The notes beneath the pieces are model-generated. The model did not search any database. It was not told the DNA's origin and saw only the letters and a list, made by a program, of their open reading frames with translations. Positions 45,410-58,764 of a DNA stretch of 64,000 bases are shown here, piece by piece; the stretch's first letter is position 1, and every line of letters starts with the position of its first letter. A program made the translations under genes and the position numbers. The DNA is from Aralia elata (lineage: Eukaryota > Streptophyta > Magnoliopsida > Apiales > Araliaceae). Where the stretch lies: positions 28,892,005 to 28,956,004 of the forward strand of contig CM068380.1 in assembly GCA_034770075.1 (NCBI GenBank). The letters are read 5' to 3'.

Positions 45410-46704
45410 TGTAACGAATGCAATTTTTGTGATTAAATAAAAATATTTATTGAGTTATATAAATATTTTTATTAATTTATTTATTGAGTAAAATAAATAA
45501 TTTATAAGTTATGGTGAAAGATTTTTCGTTAAATGTTATTTGATTGTGATTTGATGTGTTTATTCTAATTTAGTTTAATAATTAAATTAGGTGATTAAAT
45601 GATTTATTTGAATAAAGAATTTATTTGAATAAGATAATTTATTTGGTGTTATTGTTATTGGTTAAATAGAATTATTAATTAATTAGTAAGGTTTAATTGA
45701 ATATATTTAATAATAAGTTCAATTAAATTAAAAGTGTGACAATTAAAACTATATGTTATAATGAGTTATTAAAATAAATAGAAAGAGTTTTTATTTTCAT
45801 CAAACCAAACAAGGCCTTATGACCTTTGGTTAGAAATAATGAGTTATTTTAATTTTGTTTTGTCAAACAAGCCTTAGTGGCTTTTGAATTGTGTAACTGA
45901 TGATCTGTTATTAAAACACATGATTATGCTTCATCAGTTTTTATGTGAAGCTTTATCAGTTTATTTGTTAAGCTTAAAAAAAGAAAGAAAGAAAGAACAG
46001 AGCTTTTGAGAGAAAAGAAAAATTGAGAGTTTGAGAGAAAATTGAGATAGAAGTTTGGAGATTGGAGAAGAAAATTCTACAATCAAAGGAGAATTAATCA
46101 AGTTTTCTAAGCAATAGAAGGTATAATATTCTTCACTGCATTCTTTTAATTTACTTTACTGTATATGAAGTTAGTTGTTCAAAGCATGAAATTATTTAAT
46201 TATAATTGATTATAAGCATGTGTTAGAGATTATATGGTGATTATAAATTAAATTTGAATGAATTAATTCATGAAAGCATGCTTTATAATTGAGTTTTTAG
46301 TTTTACAGAGCTTTATTTTCATGTATGACTTACGTGTATGAAATTGATGTTCAATTAGATTATTAATCGATAAATTGATTTTTAATTGTGTTAATATAAT
46401 GAAAAATGAAAAGAATGCAAGTAGAATGGATTAAAATGGTTGAAAGATGAAGTCACAGTGTTTAATTTCATTAAAATAGTTAAAACTTGAATATTTGGTT
46501 TTAACAGAGAATTTTTGGTTCAATTTGGTTGGTTATGTGTATTAGAATGGTTAGAATGTTTAGAAACATGATGGGTAATTGTTTTATATCATATTTGATA
46601 TTTGGGTATGTTTAAACTATGTGTTGGATGGTAGAATTCGGAAAATTTGGCCAAATTTGGCCTAAGTTTTCACTGTTCGCGAACTGTAAGAGACGACTGC
46701 CGAG

Positions 46705-46820
46705 TCTCTCGCCCCGGCGAGAGAAATGAACTGTAAATCCTCGCCCCGGCGAGAAATTTTAAAAGGGAATCCTTGCCCCGTCGAGAAATTTTAAAAGGGA
46801 ATTCTCGCCCCGGCGAGAAT
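46705..46820 (+). repeat. CTCGCCCCGGCGAG palindrome cluster in LTR C
   Basis: Four copies of CTCGCC-CC-GGCGAG (one degenerate) separated by AAATTTTAAAAGGGAATC-like spacers. Confidence 0.88.
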
Positions 46821-47960
46821 CACGGCTGAAAAAAAAAATTTATTATTTTATTTTCTTTTCTTGGTAGTTATGATATATCTTTTTATGCAGGATTAAACTT
46901 AAATTAATGTAATAAGTGAATATTAAGATGTTAAGATGGATTCTAAATGATGTTTGATGATGATTAAATATAAGGTAATATACCTTAGCTTTAAGATAAG
47001 TTGTGGAGATTCTTAGAGTGTAACATTGTTGTAATAAAGCTTGTAGCTTCTGAAATAGAGTTGATAATCAGTAGTTAATTGGAAATTGAGGTGAGGATTG
47101 GAGTATTAATGTACGTGAGTATTGTAACTAATCGTTTTTGTTACAATACAAACGGAATTTGTAGGTTGTTTATTGTACGTGGTTTGTAATTAGGAAAGCT
47201 ACGTACGAGGCAAGTTTCTGAACTCCATTATTATATTGAGCAAGTTTTTCCTTCCCTTAACTTGTTATCTCATTTAAAGCATGTTTACTAACATTGAGCA
47301 AGTTTACTAACCTTAGCTTATTATTATTCAAGCAAGGTTGTTACCATGATAAGTGCTTAAGCTTTTTTCTAGTCAATTGTTACTCAATCATTGATTGTTA
47401 TTCAAATTTCGAACACAAATTCTATTGTACAAACTTATTGATGAAATAAATGTTGTAGTGACTAGCAAAACCCTTATTGATTCAGCTAGTCCTTAGTTGA
47501 TTGTGTTCTAAAGACTTAGAATATTTTAAAATCTTTCCAAACCAAGTTCTTTTTGGTACGGATTCTGATGCTAAACTGAGATGAACAACCCTAATATAGG
47601 GGATTAATTACGCGACAGCATTAAAATGTTTGTGCACAATACATTGTACAAAGGGTTGATCCCCCTGAGTACGAGATGGATGGTCCATAGTCTATAAGAC
47701 TGTTAAAGGTTACGGTAGAAATACTTGATAACATAGGACATAGTTCGAGGTCTTGTGACCCTCAGATACAATTTTAATCTTAAATCTATATTCAGTTCTT
47801 GAGCTAAGTTTTCTATTGAGCTTTCAGATCTTGACCAGTTATTGATTGAACTCAGTAAAACTATTATACCTCAGTTGAAATCTACTTTATTGATTAATTA
47901 ATTGCTATTGTTATCACACTTGTAGGCAATTGTTTGCTCACTCTTGCATTAAACTTTGCA

Positions 47961-48023
47961 GCTAAGACAGAGAAATCGGACGAGCCGTCCACAAGTAAAG
48001 GCAAGGGCAAGATGCCGAAGTAG
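47961..48023 (+). other. Lys/Gly-rich mini-ORF with splice-acceptor-like start (LTR C)
   Basis: CTTTGCAG/CTAAG leads into AKTEKSDEPS then TSKGKGKMPK and TAG (48021-48023). Confidence 0.5.
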
Positions 48024-48282
48024 CAAGAGATCTGTTAATTATTTGATGTTTATTTGTAGCAAGACTTATTTAATTTTATGTTCTTTATTCCGCATTGATG
48101 TAATAGAGGTTAGATAACCTGGGACTTGATTCATTTAGAGATTGGTGATCTAACCCCATTTGAGGGAAGATATTTCTTTAAGTTTATTTTATTAATCTTA
48201 TTATGGGTAGATAGTTGTGAATGATTGAAATAGTAAACACCAAATCAGTGGGAATTAAGTACCCGGATTTGGGGGTGTCACA

Positions 48283-48490
48283 GCGTCAGCATGAAACTAT
48301 GGATGCTCCTACTATACTCCTGCACCTTCAAGGAGTTGAAGGATGAGGAAAGTAGGACTATTAGATATCAGATATCTAAGGAGCTCTTTCGATCTAGAAT
48401 GACCGATGGCACTACAGTACAGACTAATGTCCTAAAATGATCAATCTGATTGAACAATTAGGACAACTGGGTTTTAACGGATGGAGAGTT
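48283..48490 (+). pseudogene. gag: Copia gag middle segment
   Basis: RQHETMDAPTILLHLQ and later KMINLIEQLGQLGF are the conserved copia gag blocks. The piece is broken by frameshifts and stops, bounded left by solo LTR C and right by solo LTR D. Confidence 0.82.
48486..48490. repeat. Target-site duplication GAGTT (left copy)
   Basis: Repeated at 51914-51918. Confidence 0.93.
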
Positions 48491-51400
48491 TGTAATGCCT
48501 GTGAATTTTGAACGTCATTATTAATTAAATATAATTTTAATTTTAATGAGTTAACTTTGTGTTCTTATTTAAACCTTTGGGGTATTGGTGAATTATGTGA
48601 CTATGTGATTTATTGATATAAATTTGTGTTAAAGGGAATCACTAGTAGTATATTTAAACTATTGAGCAAACCCTAAGGCTTTATATCCATAAAGTTGACA
48701 AGGTATTTACTAAATTAAGTATTCAAGTAAATTGAATATAGTTAGTAAATAAAGTGTGTGGGTTAATTAATGAAAGTAGTTGTTGATGAGATATGGTCCA
48801 AATTGGATAATAATAATAAATAGTTAAGTTAGTAATTTATTTACTAATTGCCTAAGATTACTTAATTAATGAACCTAGTTCAATCATTTATATTAATCAT
48901 GGATTTAGGTAATAATTGTGTGGCTTATTAAATGAGCTATCATGGGGGTTAAATTAAATGACTCAATATTGCATTAAATAGATTTGGATTTTATTAGCCT
49001 AATCATTTAAATTGGAAGCCAATGGTATTTAATGTGTGGTCCAAAACCTAGCCACTTGATTTATTAAATGTGTAACAATTGTTTATTTATTTAAAGCTAT
49101 TTGGGACAAAATACCTCATTGCCGTGCACTTAGGAGAAAGGAGGAGTAAGTTGATTTCAAACTTTATTTTAATTAAGTAGCTAGCTTGTGTGGGAAGTTG
49201 AAATGGTAGACTTGACATCATAGCTTCCTATAATGTCAAGTAGCTACCTATGATGTGTCATAGTTTCCTAAGATGTCAACTAGCCACCCTAGTGACACAA
49301 GGCTACTCACTAGTTTCATGATGACAAAAGGTAGAGGTTCTTGCTATTATCCAATTAGTAAGCCTTTATCCAAGGGACAACAAAGATATGGGGGATATTA
49401 GTAACTCTTACACAAAGGACAAGGTTGTCAAGCTCCCATTGGTGGAAAATCTAATTAGCATACTTAAAGATAAGATTAAGGCTAAATGGAAGGGATAAGG
49501 TGAACTCTTATATTCAAGGAGCAAGAAAGATGTGGGGGATAATAGCATGAATTCTAATTTAGCATTATACTTGCAATTATTCTATCCTTTCATTTCATTT
49601 CAAGTTCATTTCTTTTTTTCATCTCCTTCTTTCATTTCTCTCTAGCAAGAACATAGAATAAGAGCTTAGAAAGGAAAAGAGAGTGAGAGTAGCATAGTTC
49701 ATGCATCCCAAGTTCATCACATACTTTGGTAGATCAAGGAGAGTAGCTACAAGATCAAGGTGAAACCCTAAACCATTTCCTTCTTTCTTACTTTGTTTTA
49801 TTTTCATAGTTTTTGAGAGATTTTGTTCTAAGACTCAAGAATCATTAGATCTTCATGCTTCATGTATAGATCTAATTCTCTTGAGTGTTAGAATGGAGAT
49901 TCAAAGGAAGAAAAAGAACTTATGTTCTTATAGGGTAAAAACCCTAGCTTTTCTTCACTTGGATCACCCATAACTTGAGATCTACAACATGGATTTGTGA
50001 TCCGTCAAAAGGAGGTGCTAGGTACATGAGTTAGCTAGTAAACCCAAGTGGTAGAACACAAATCCATCAAGTTTTGCAGCCATGGGGGTTGTTTTCCCCG
50101 AAACAGTCCATTTAAAGTCTTAAAACCAAGAAGCTTGCTGTCCTCGTTTTTCCAAAGGTTGTTTCGGCCAGTTATGGATCTTTTACATATCTGAAAAAAA
50201 TCACAAAGGTACCTTAAGAAGTATCTACAAGTAGGAAAAAGAACGAACACGTTTCGATGTGTAGTTTTTGTGTAATGGCTTTTACCGTGAAGGACTCCTA
50301 AATATTCATACTCGGATTTCTCACTCTGTGGACCTTGAAACAATATGAGCTTTTTACAGTATGTTTATGTATATTATGAGAGTGTACCCTGAAAATTTTA
50401 GAAGTTTCTGAGCGAAACTCGATTTATGAAAAATATAACAAGATTCGGAGGTTTTGAGTACTTTAAAAATAGTAAATCATTTTCTAAAATTCCAGGAATA
50501 TTTGTAAATTATTGTTGGGTCATATATTGTCCAGATCCAGAAGATAATAATTTTTCAAACTTGTTTGCTATTTTCCATAATAATATTATAGTTATGCTTA
50601 AAAGAAAATAAATGGTTAAATAATGTCATAAATGAGAAAAATAGGATGTTAAAGCTTAGGTACTCCTATTATGGTGTAATATAACCTATGTGAGGTATTT
50701 TGGCAATCTATTATGATAAATAATATTTATGACCTTTTATGGGTATTAAATAAGTTGTTTAATAAAGGGTAAAACAATTAAAATAAATTGTTTAGTCGCC
50801 TAATAACTTATTAAAATATTACTATGATATTTGTAATATAAGAATTTGATTTTTTTTAGTAAACAAAGAAATATTAAGATTAAAACTTCATGGAAATATT
50901 ATTGAATGGGTAATAATATTCGTTTTAAGCATTAATAAATGATTAAGATATTATTAAAATGGCTAATAATATTATATTAAAGTATTATTAAGATGTTAAT
51001 AATATTAGTAAACGAATAAAAGATATTATTGTTGATTATTCACATCTATACTGATTATTTAGATTCGCACATTGTGCAATTAAATTCTTATTCTATTATT
51101 ATTGAACTGTGAATTAGATTAAAGTTCTTTCAAGCATGAACTATTTATAAGATAGATCTATGCTATTTGTATTAGCTAGATCAATCATGTCTAAATTTGT
51201 TGAATCGAAGGTATTTTAAAAGCTGTTCTTATTAAATTATTATGGTAAGAACTCTTGGCTGAGAAAATGATAAATTTGATTAAGGCATGATATCAACGCT
51301 GGTTTATTAAGTGTTAATGCATAAATCACGGGGTATGAAAGGTTGATCCCCTTGATTATCAAAACTTTTAAGAGGTCTAGTTTAAATGCTGAGAACCTTG

Positions 51401-51913
51401 GCAAATGTCTATGGTTATTTCCAACCACTCAGTAATCGCAATTCAATTATTCAAATATTCAACTGTTGCCTATTAATTCATGTTTCTTCACAATTTTATA
51501 CTGTTGTGGAACATTGAAACCGAAATTTCCTTCTATTCATGATATATCTCCCTTGTGTATAAACTTGCTAAGCAAACCAGTTGCTTACCCTTGCTATATC
51601 ATGATCTTTATTCCAGCTAAGGCATAAACGTCTAAAGGGGACAAAGGAAAAGGGAAGGTGCACGAGTAGTTGCCTGATATGGCTTATGTACTAGTTTATC
51701 TTAAATGTTATTTGGCTATGCGAACTCTTATTGTATTGAGGGTATGTTTTAAGTTAAGGTTAAAGAACATTGGGACCATGATTGTAAGACTTTATTACTA
51801 TTTCGATAAACAATGTATGTTTATTATTCCGCATTAGTTAGAAAGTATGTTTGTTGTTGAGTATCGTGAACACTGAATTCGAGGTTAGGAAGCCCGGATT
51901 TGGGGGTGTCACA
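48491..51913 (+). mobile_element. Tekay-type solo LTR D
   Basis: 3423 bp, TGTAATGCC...GGTGTCACA, flanked by perfect GAGTT duplications. It has the shared GGTTGATCCCCTTGATTATC block (51341-51360) and a mini-ORF (51616-51669) with one internal stop. A near-duplicate of about 33 bp lies at 49218-49285. There is no internal region, so it is a recombination remnant. Confidence 0.92.
51616..51669 (+). other. Lys/Gly-rich mini-ORF (LTR D), one internal stop
   Basis: TTCCAG/CTAAG leads into AKA, TAA, then TSKGDKGKGKVHE and TAG (51667-51669). Confidence 0.45.
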
Positions 51914-52310
51914 GAGTTGATCCAAGATTTGATCTTGCAATCACTTCCGGACTCTTTCTCACAAATGTTGTGAATTTCCACATGAACAAGTTATATGTCA
52001 GCCTGCCTGAGTTGCTTAAACATGTTAAAAACTGTAAAGAGTCACTTTTCAACCAAGAAAGACCAAGTCTTACTGGTAGATGATTCTTCCAGGAAGCGAA
52101 AGAGGACCAAAGGATCTTCTTAAAAGAAGAACAATTCAAAGAAGGTAAATGAAAGGCAAAACAAAGGACAATAAGAACAAGACTGATACAGATAGCAAAG
52201 GAGTTTGCTTCCACTGCAATAAGCCTGGATACTGGAAAGAAAACTGTAAAGAGAGTCTTACAGAGGCTAACCAGAAGAAACTTAGTGAAGCTTCGGTTAC
52301 AGATATATAG
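51914..52310 (+). pseudogene. gag: Copia gag C-terminus with zinc knuckle
   Basis: ELIQDLILQSLPDSFSQ, then FHMNKLYVSLPELL in another frame, then a zinc knuckle VCFHCNKPGYWKENC near 52204-52248 in which the expected His is Tyr. This is the third gag segment, immediately after the TSD of solo LTR D. Confidence 0.82.
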
Positions 52311-53310
52311 GTTTGTTCATGATTAAAAATAAATCTTTCTGTAAGTCAAGGTTCTACTTAGGTATTGGATACCGGCTGTAGTTCTCACGTATGCAATCCA
52401 ATGCAGAGACTAAGCAGAAGTAGAAAGCTAAACAAATAATAAGTAATCTTATGTGTGGGAATGGAGCAAAGGTTGCTGCATTAACCATAAGAACTTATAG
52501 TTTAGCATTGCCTACGGGCAAGTCTATTAAGTTAATAAATTGTTATTATGTTCCAGTTCTCATTAGAAACATTATTTCTTTCCATTGTTGGACAAGGAAA
52601 GTTTTTGTATTATATTTAAGAACAATTGTTGTTCTATTTATAATGATAATGTTTTGTTTGAAACTGGAAGATCACTTGATGGACTTTGTAAACTTGACTT
52701 ACATGAAAAATAATTTTGCAAATTGAACAAACTAGTAAAAGAAAAAGGAGATGGTCATTCAAAGAGTTGAATGTGTGTATTTGATGAAATACAAGTCTGA
52801 ATCATTTGAAATGTTCAAAGAATTCAGAAGTGAAACAAATTGACAAAGTATTAAGATTCTTTGATCAGATCGAAGAAAGAATACTTGTGCAATGAGTTTC
52901 TAGATCATCTCAAAATGGTATTTTCTCATAATGGACACCTCTTGATACGCAATAATTGATTGGTGTATCTAAAAGGAGAAATTGTACCTTGTTGGACATG
53001 GTGCAGTCCATAATGATTTTTACCGACATTCTAGTATCCATCTAGGTTTATGCCCTAGAAATGACTGCATATCTACAAAATAAGGTAACCTCAAAAATCT
53101 GGCCCCAAGACTCCATAAAGGTTATGTATAGGGAGGATTCCTAGTCTTAAGTAAGTTAAGATAAGGGGTTGTCCAACTTATGTGAAAAGGTTTCAAAGAT
53201 AAGTTTGGGACAAAATCTGACAAGTGCAGACTTGTGGGATATCCTCAAGTAAGTTTAGGGTATTAATACTATAATCCTACATGTTGCCTTCTTAGATAAA
53301 GGTGTTTATC
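52311..53310 (+). pseudogene. pol: Copia protease and integrase remnants
   Basis: The protease active site VLDTGCSSHVCNPMQ is at about 52362-52406. Beyond it only traces of the integrase region remain (a KEYLCNEFLDHLK-like stretch near 52875-52910), with many stops. Large deletions are likely, since a full integrase would need more length. Confidence 0.6.
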
Positions 53311-54863
53311 ATTGAAGGAGCTAGTGGGAGGGGTAATAGATCTTGAAGGAGTTCAAGAACCACAAAGCACTTTAAGTCGAACCGAGGAACCTGTAGATAA
53401 ACCTATTGTACCACAACCGAATCGTAAATCTGGAAGAGTACCGAAAATACCTAGGAGGTATGGATTCATCATAGAGGATGATGATGAGGTACACATCATA
53501 AAGGATGATGATCCAGTTATATATGATGAGGCTATGAGTAGCAGACACTCAGAGAAATGGCAGATGGCCATGAAATATAAAATGGACTCCATGTATGAGA
53601 ACCAAGTATAGACTCTGGTTACTCCACAAAAGGGCATAGTGCCTAGAGTGTGAATATGGGTCTTTAAGAGAAAGACTGGGGCAAATGGCAAGGTGAAGAC
53701 CTATAAGACCAGACCTATTTAAAAGGTTTTCCAAGTCAAGGAGTTGACTGTAATAAAACCTTATTACCGGTAATGCTCAAGTCCATTTGGATTTTTCTTG
53801 TGATTACAGCTTATTACGAAATCTGGCAAAATGGATGTGGAGACATCCTTCCTCAATGAAGACTTGAGGAGAATGTATGTATGATACAGCCAGAGGACTT
53901 TGTTTCAAAGGTTGAAGCAAATCATGTATATAAGCTGCAACGATCCATTTATGGATTGAAGCAAGCTTCTCAAAGATGGAACATTCATTTTGATGAGACA
54001 ATCAAAAGAGTTTGATTTTATCAAAAATGAGAATGAACCTAGTGTGTACAAAAGGGTCAGTGGGAGCACTGTGACATTCCTAGTATTATATGTTGATATA
54101 CTACTGGCAAGGAATAACACACCAATGCTACAATCAGTAAAGATAAAATTGTCTAAACATTCCTCTATTAATGACTTGGGAGGAGCATCCTATAAATTGG
54201 GGATACAAATCTATATAGATAGATTTAAAAGGATGCTCGGCTTGACCCAATGAATGTATATTCATTCAATGCTAAAGGCGTTTAGCATGGCAAACTCCAA
54301 GAGAGGTCTTATGATGATGAGCCATGGAGTGTATCTCTCTAAAATTATCCCCAATTGAAAGAGAGATCGCATGAGTTATTATCATGTATGCAATAAATAT
54401 ACTAGGCCTGATGTTGATCAGTCATATTCTGGAGAAGATCACTGTAAGACAGTGATAAACATCTTTAAGTACTTAACCGGTATTGAAGATATAATACTAA
54501 TTCATGGTAGGTCTGAATTAAAACTAGAGAGCTAAACAGACTCAAGTTTTTCAGACTGACCAAGACGATAACAAATCCACTTTAAGGTAAAACGTTACCT
54601 TGAAAGGTGGTGCAGTGAATTGGAAAGGTTCCAAATAGCAAAGAGTTGCTGGTTTAGTGACAAAGACAAAGTATATAGCTGTAAATGAAGCTGCAAGTTG
54701 ATTGTTTGGATGAATAGTTCATTACAGAACAAGGAATAGTTCCTAACTCTCATCTTGGATTCAAACATGTGTTGCGGCACTTTCATTTGATTAGTGGAAT
54801 CATTGAAAGAGAAGAAGTCACTATAGAGATAGTGGACTCTCAAGAACGACATAGCATATCCAT
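53311..54863 (+). pseudogene. pol: Copia RT and RNase H remnants
   Basis: The pre-RT region (RKSGRVPKIPRRYGF, EAMSSRHSEKWQMAMK, DSMYENQV) is open in 53312-53611. Then come WVFKRKTGANGKVKTYKTRP, WQMDVETSFLNEDL, IYGLKQASQRWN-like and YILGI-like blocks in shifting frames. The catalytic YVDD box reads YVD followed by Ile, so one Asp codon is missing (about 54087-54100). RNase H shows GGAVNWKGSK and TKTKYIAVNEAA, where the expected TEAEY glutamates are Lys. The end (RHFHLISGIIER-like) is cut at 54863. Confidence 0.8.
54859..54863. repeat. Probable target-site duplication TCCAT (left copy)
   Basis: The five bases before the Tat/Ogre-type 5' LTR. The partner would lie right of the window, so this is unconfirmed. 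Confidence 0.4.
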
Positions 54864-56883
54864 TGTAGACACCCAAATTTTGCGCTTCGTATACTAACCG
54901 TGACAGGAGGGCAAAATCGTCAAATGAACCGGCCTGTGAGAGCGAGGGATGCACAAGTGCGAACACTCGACGCCACCGCAATGATTTGCAAATCAAAACC
55001 GACGTGACAGCAGGGCCGTCCGAAATGAGCATGCCCGAATGATGTGGCACGTCTCCCAGTGATTCTCGGACTGCAAAATACAAGCCTGTCGGCGAAAACC
55101 GACGTCACGACACGAGAAACAAGGTGCTGTTCGGAAAACGAGAAAATCAGCCCACCCAGCCGCGGATTGATCTGCGGCCAAACGATTAAAATAATGGTGG
55201 TGCGCACGGGACTCGAAACCAGGAAACCAGCTGAGTGCGATGGGGGGTGGGCCAGCCAGCCGCAGATCAATCTGCGGCTGCCCTAATGCAGCCTATTTCA
55301 GCTCAGTTTCTTTATTTCAGTCGAGACGAGCAGCAGCAGTAGCTTGGGAGAAGGCGAAAAAGAAGAAGAGGACAGCAGAAATTAAGAGAGAAAAGAGTGA
55401 GAGATAGTGAGAAATTATACCCATTTTGTGAGATTACATCTCATATTTTCTACTCTATTTCAATACACAAATTCATACATATTGTGGGGATTATTTGCAA
55501 GGTGGAAAAATCCTTGGTTTTAGCATTTTGTTAAGCTTTTGTCATCCGAACTATATTAAATGTAGTTGTTCTTGTATATTGTTGTGAATCCTTGGATGGA
55601 GGGCTATTAGTGAGGGTTCCAAATGGAACGAAAATTCCTCCTAATGACCCGATGATATCCATTTGATGATTTTTTAGCTCGTTGTAATGATGTATTGTGC
55701 ATAGATTGTTTAGATTGCTATTTTTAGGATCTTGTGGGTGTGTAGCGATTTTGAATGTGAGCCTAGGAGCGCGACCCCGTGGTCCAAATCCGATGATGGG
55801 ACATCTTTTGATATATGTAATAAATTCGATGTACCTTTCATTGTAAATATGTAATCGTCGGGCCTTAAAACGACGCCAAGGCGAGAAATCGTGTTTAAGG
55901 CCCCGAAATAGTGAAACTTGTGATTGTAGGCGTTCGGGGTTATTTTGATGGCTTACATGCCCATGAGTAGCCCCAACGCATTTTAATGCTTGATTTGAGT
56001 TATGACACAAAAATTGATTTCAAAGCTAAACGATAAGATTTTCATAAAATCAAATCAAACTAGATTATTAGAATCACGAGGCTAAAATTGGGAATGCTAA
56101 TGGATGTCGATTCCTATTTAACGAGAAGGCAAAAGAAAAATCGTTTTTTTTCAAACATCACAAAATTGATTTTATGGAAATAATGGTTGTTTTATTAAAC
56201 CGTTGTGCATAGGGTTAAAGAGATCCTAGAAGTTGCCCATCATTCTATTTACGAAAGCAACGTATAGATCTCGATTCCTATTTTGACGAAGGTTTAAAAC
56301 TCTTGTTTTGCCAAAACGACACCTAATGAAAATCTCATAGTTTTTGACAATTAAAATCAAACATTTCTCATAAAACTTTCTCGTGTATGCCGAAAAGACA
56401 TCCTGAAGCGTTCTCAAATTAAAGCACGACTTTCCCTAAAAATCCAAATGATTCTTTCATACAAACTCACCACAACATTCACATAGGCACACACATACAC
56501 GCGCGCACATGCACACACATTTCATGAATTAAAGGATAGGAAAGCATCGAGATTGCGGTAACCGTGTTTCACGGAAGTCGGGGGGTGCCTAACACCTTCC
56601 CCTCGCTTAAGCAAGCCCCCGAACTCTATGAATCTCGGTTCGCAGACCAATTAATTCGGAGTCACATATGAGCCAGCGATTTACGAAAACGAAACTCGGA
56701 TGAGTTGGTACATCCATTCCAAATATACCAACTGGCGACTCTGGTCAATTGGCTCATCATAAAAAACGATCTTTCAAAAACCCCGTCGACATTAATGCCG
56801 ACCTTTTCCCAAAATCATCTAATGGCAAAGGCTAAAATCGGAAAAGGACGAATATCGCGCGAAGCAAAAAACCGGCGTCGACA
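54864..56883 (+). repeat. 5' LTR of Tat/Ogre-type element
   Basis: 2020 bp, TGTAGACACC...GTCGACA. It contains a perfect inverted repeat with arms CAGCCGCAGAT and ATCTGCGGCTG at 55257-55280 and a weaker one near 55157. It aligns with the solo LTR at 21738-23744. Confidence 0.92.
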
Positions 56884-56885
56884 GC

Positions 56886-56903
56886 TGGCGACTCTGCTGG
56901 GGA
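56886..56903 (+). other. Primer binding site, tRNA-Arg type
   Basis: TGGCGACTCTGCTGGGGA two bases after the LTR end, the form described for Ogre-like elements. Confidence 0.85.
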
Positions 56904-57836
56904 TATTAGAGGGCTTAAGCCGCATTTAAGTCTTGAGGCTATCCTATCCTTTTAAAATTCATGAATGTGTGTGCGTGCGATATTTTGACCTGTTGTTGTG
57001 TGAATGTGTTTACCAATGAATGAATGGTTTAATGGTATTGCTTTACTTCAAAGTAATCATATGCATACGGTGAGGACGATGAATGTGAATGTATGTTGAG
57101 AGAGTACCTCCTCCTGAGGCGAACCTGTCGGTTGCTTATTACTGGACTCGAAGGGGCTGCTCCCCGGAGATGGCTCAGGAAACGCACCACCCAAATCCGC
57201 TCCAATCGAAAGGATTCAGACGAGTAGATTGCGAAGATTTGGGGACCTTCATGCCGAAAAGCCCGCGAGAGTAACCCTAGGGTAGGTCAGCCTCTGATAA
57301 ACCTAACGAAAGGGAAGCTTCTTCATGCCCTTTTATCGTTCAGTCAAATAAATAAATATCGTGTAAATGGCATATAACTGTCATACCGGCATCATCGTAA
57401 TAAATATGTCCTGTATCATGTGATTACACCACCTGCACATATAAAGAGAATACTGACATGGTTTTGCAGGAGGGCAATCCGTGCCATGTACCAAGGTTTT
57501 CTAAAACTTCTAAATACTATCCTGTCATCAAACACTGACCTTGTTTTGCAGGATAAGATTAAGAGAACCGTGAAAGCGTGGCATAACGATCACAAAGAAC
57601 CCGGAGTAGGGGCATATTCGACCACACAAAAAAAAGGGGGAAAAAGAAAAAGAAAAAGAAGAAAAAAGAAAGAAATAATAATAATCATGCATCAGTGTTG
57701 ACATGCATCTGCCAACTTGTAACTGGCACAGTACTAAACTACGGCCCTGGTTTGTTTTGCGAGACTACCCCTAAGACCCAACTAAGAGGCCGTAAAGTCC
57801 ATACTCCGTCCATCTAAATGGCAGAGGCCGATAGCC
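56904..57836 (+). other. Leader of Tat/Ogre-type element
   Basis: No gag or protease is recognisable. Two TTTTGCAGGA splice-acceptor-like sites occur at about 57467 and 57548. An A-rich linker beginning ATCACAAAGAACCCGGAGTA lies at about 57588-57650 and is repeated at 58689-58745. Confidence 0.55.
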
Positions 57837-58260
57837 ATGAAATTACATTTCTGCCACTCCAACAATACGGCCGAATACGAGGGATTCATCCTAGGACTGA
57901 GATTAGTCCTGGGAATGAAAAAAAATGATAGTAGTGAGAGACTCGAATTGATCATCCGGCAGGCCGTGGTAATATACGGCACCAAAGGGCATAATTGGGA
58001 CCTAGCTACGGGACTGCTGAGATATCTGGAAGCCGAAGAAGCCCACAGACAAATAAACGAAGTACATGGCGATGTGTGCAGAGCCCACATGAGCAGAGCA
58101 TTTTTGGCAAAGAAAATCATGTGAATGGGTCACTACTAGCTAAACATGAAAACTGACTGCGATGCTCATGTCAAGAAATGCCATCAATGTCAGATCCAGG
58201 TCAATGCGATCCATGCACCTCCTAATGAGCCCCATTGCTTGACCTCACCGTGGCTAGTTG
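57837..58260 (+). pseudogene. pol: RNase H end and integrase zinc domain (Tat/Ogre type)
   Basis: FCHSNNTAEYEGFILGLRLVL is the RNase H block with its catalytic Glu. Then AHRQINEVHGDVCRAHMSRA and FLAKKIM, followed after a stop by LNMKTDCDAHVKKCHQCQ, supply the HHCC residues of the integrase N-terminus. The segment ends near NAIHAPPNEPH. It lies upstream of RT, whereas in intact elements it follows RT. Confidence 0.75.
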
Positions 58261-58460
58261 GACCGTGCAGCAGGTGATATCCAGGAGGGGGTAAATCCAG
58301 GAGTATGGCAGTGAATCCCGGCCAGTAGAGGATCAATGGATTTTAAAAAATTCTGAGTTTTATTTCAATCCCTGCACGCTCATGTCATTTTGTCATGTTA
58401 TCCAAAAAGAAGATCATGAAGATCATGTGCTGAAATGTTTTATATATATGACAAGCATTT

Positions 58461-58685
58461 TTTTTATGTCAGGTACCCCGGTTTGAGGCACTCTAGCCTG
58501 ACAAGCGATAGGCCAAATTTGAAGGAGGATCACAATTTTGGTATAGAGCTAGAGTTCGATCTGATGGGGATTGAGCAGGACGAGGCAGATATCGACAATA
58601 CGCCTGACGAGATCAAGGGATGGGTCGAAGGTGAACCCAAAACCGACTTAGACCAAACCATCGCCATCAAACATCAGAACCCCTA
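58461..58685 (+). pseudogene. Segment like the pre-RT region of Tat/Ogre pol
   Basis: A short open frame ending VEGEPKTDLDQTIAIKHQNP resembles the acidic linker that precedes RT in this lineage. It stops exactly where the repeated A-rich linker begins. Confidence 0.5.
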
Positions 58686-58764
58686 ACAATCACAAAGAAC
58701 CCGGAGTAGGGGCAAATTCGAACACACACAAAAAAAAAAAGAAAAGAAAAAAATAGCCGAGTTG

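Larger units (their letters stand above)
45410..48282 (+). mobile_element. Tekay-type solo LTR C
   Basis: 2873 bp, TGTAACG...GGTGTCACA. The flanks ACGTC (45405-45409) and GCGTC (48283-48287) match at four of five bases, a slightly decayed target duplication. It holds CTCGCCCCGGCGAG palindromes (46705-46820), the GGTTGATCCCCCTGAGTACG block (47653-47673) and the mini-ORF (47961-48023). There is no internal region. Confidence 0.88.
41416..54863 (+). mobile_element. Decayed Ty1/copia element carrying other insertions
   Basis: The order is 5' LTR (about 41416-43231), initiator-Met primer site, long leader, and gag in three pieces separated by solo LTRs C and D. Protease, integrase traces, RT and RNase H follow, cut at 54863 by a Tat/Ogre-type insertion. 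No reading frame survives for long. The 3' LTR is not in the window. Confidence 0.85.
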
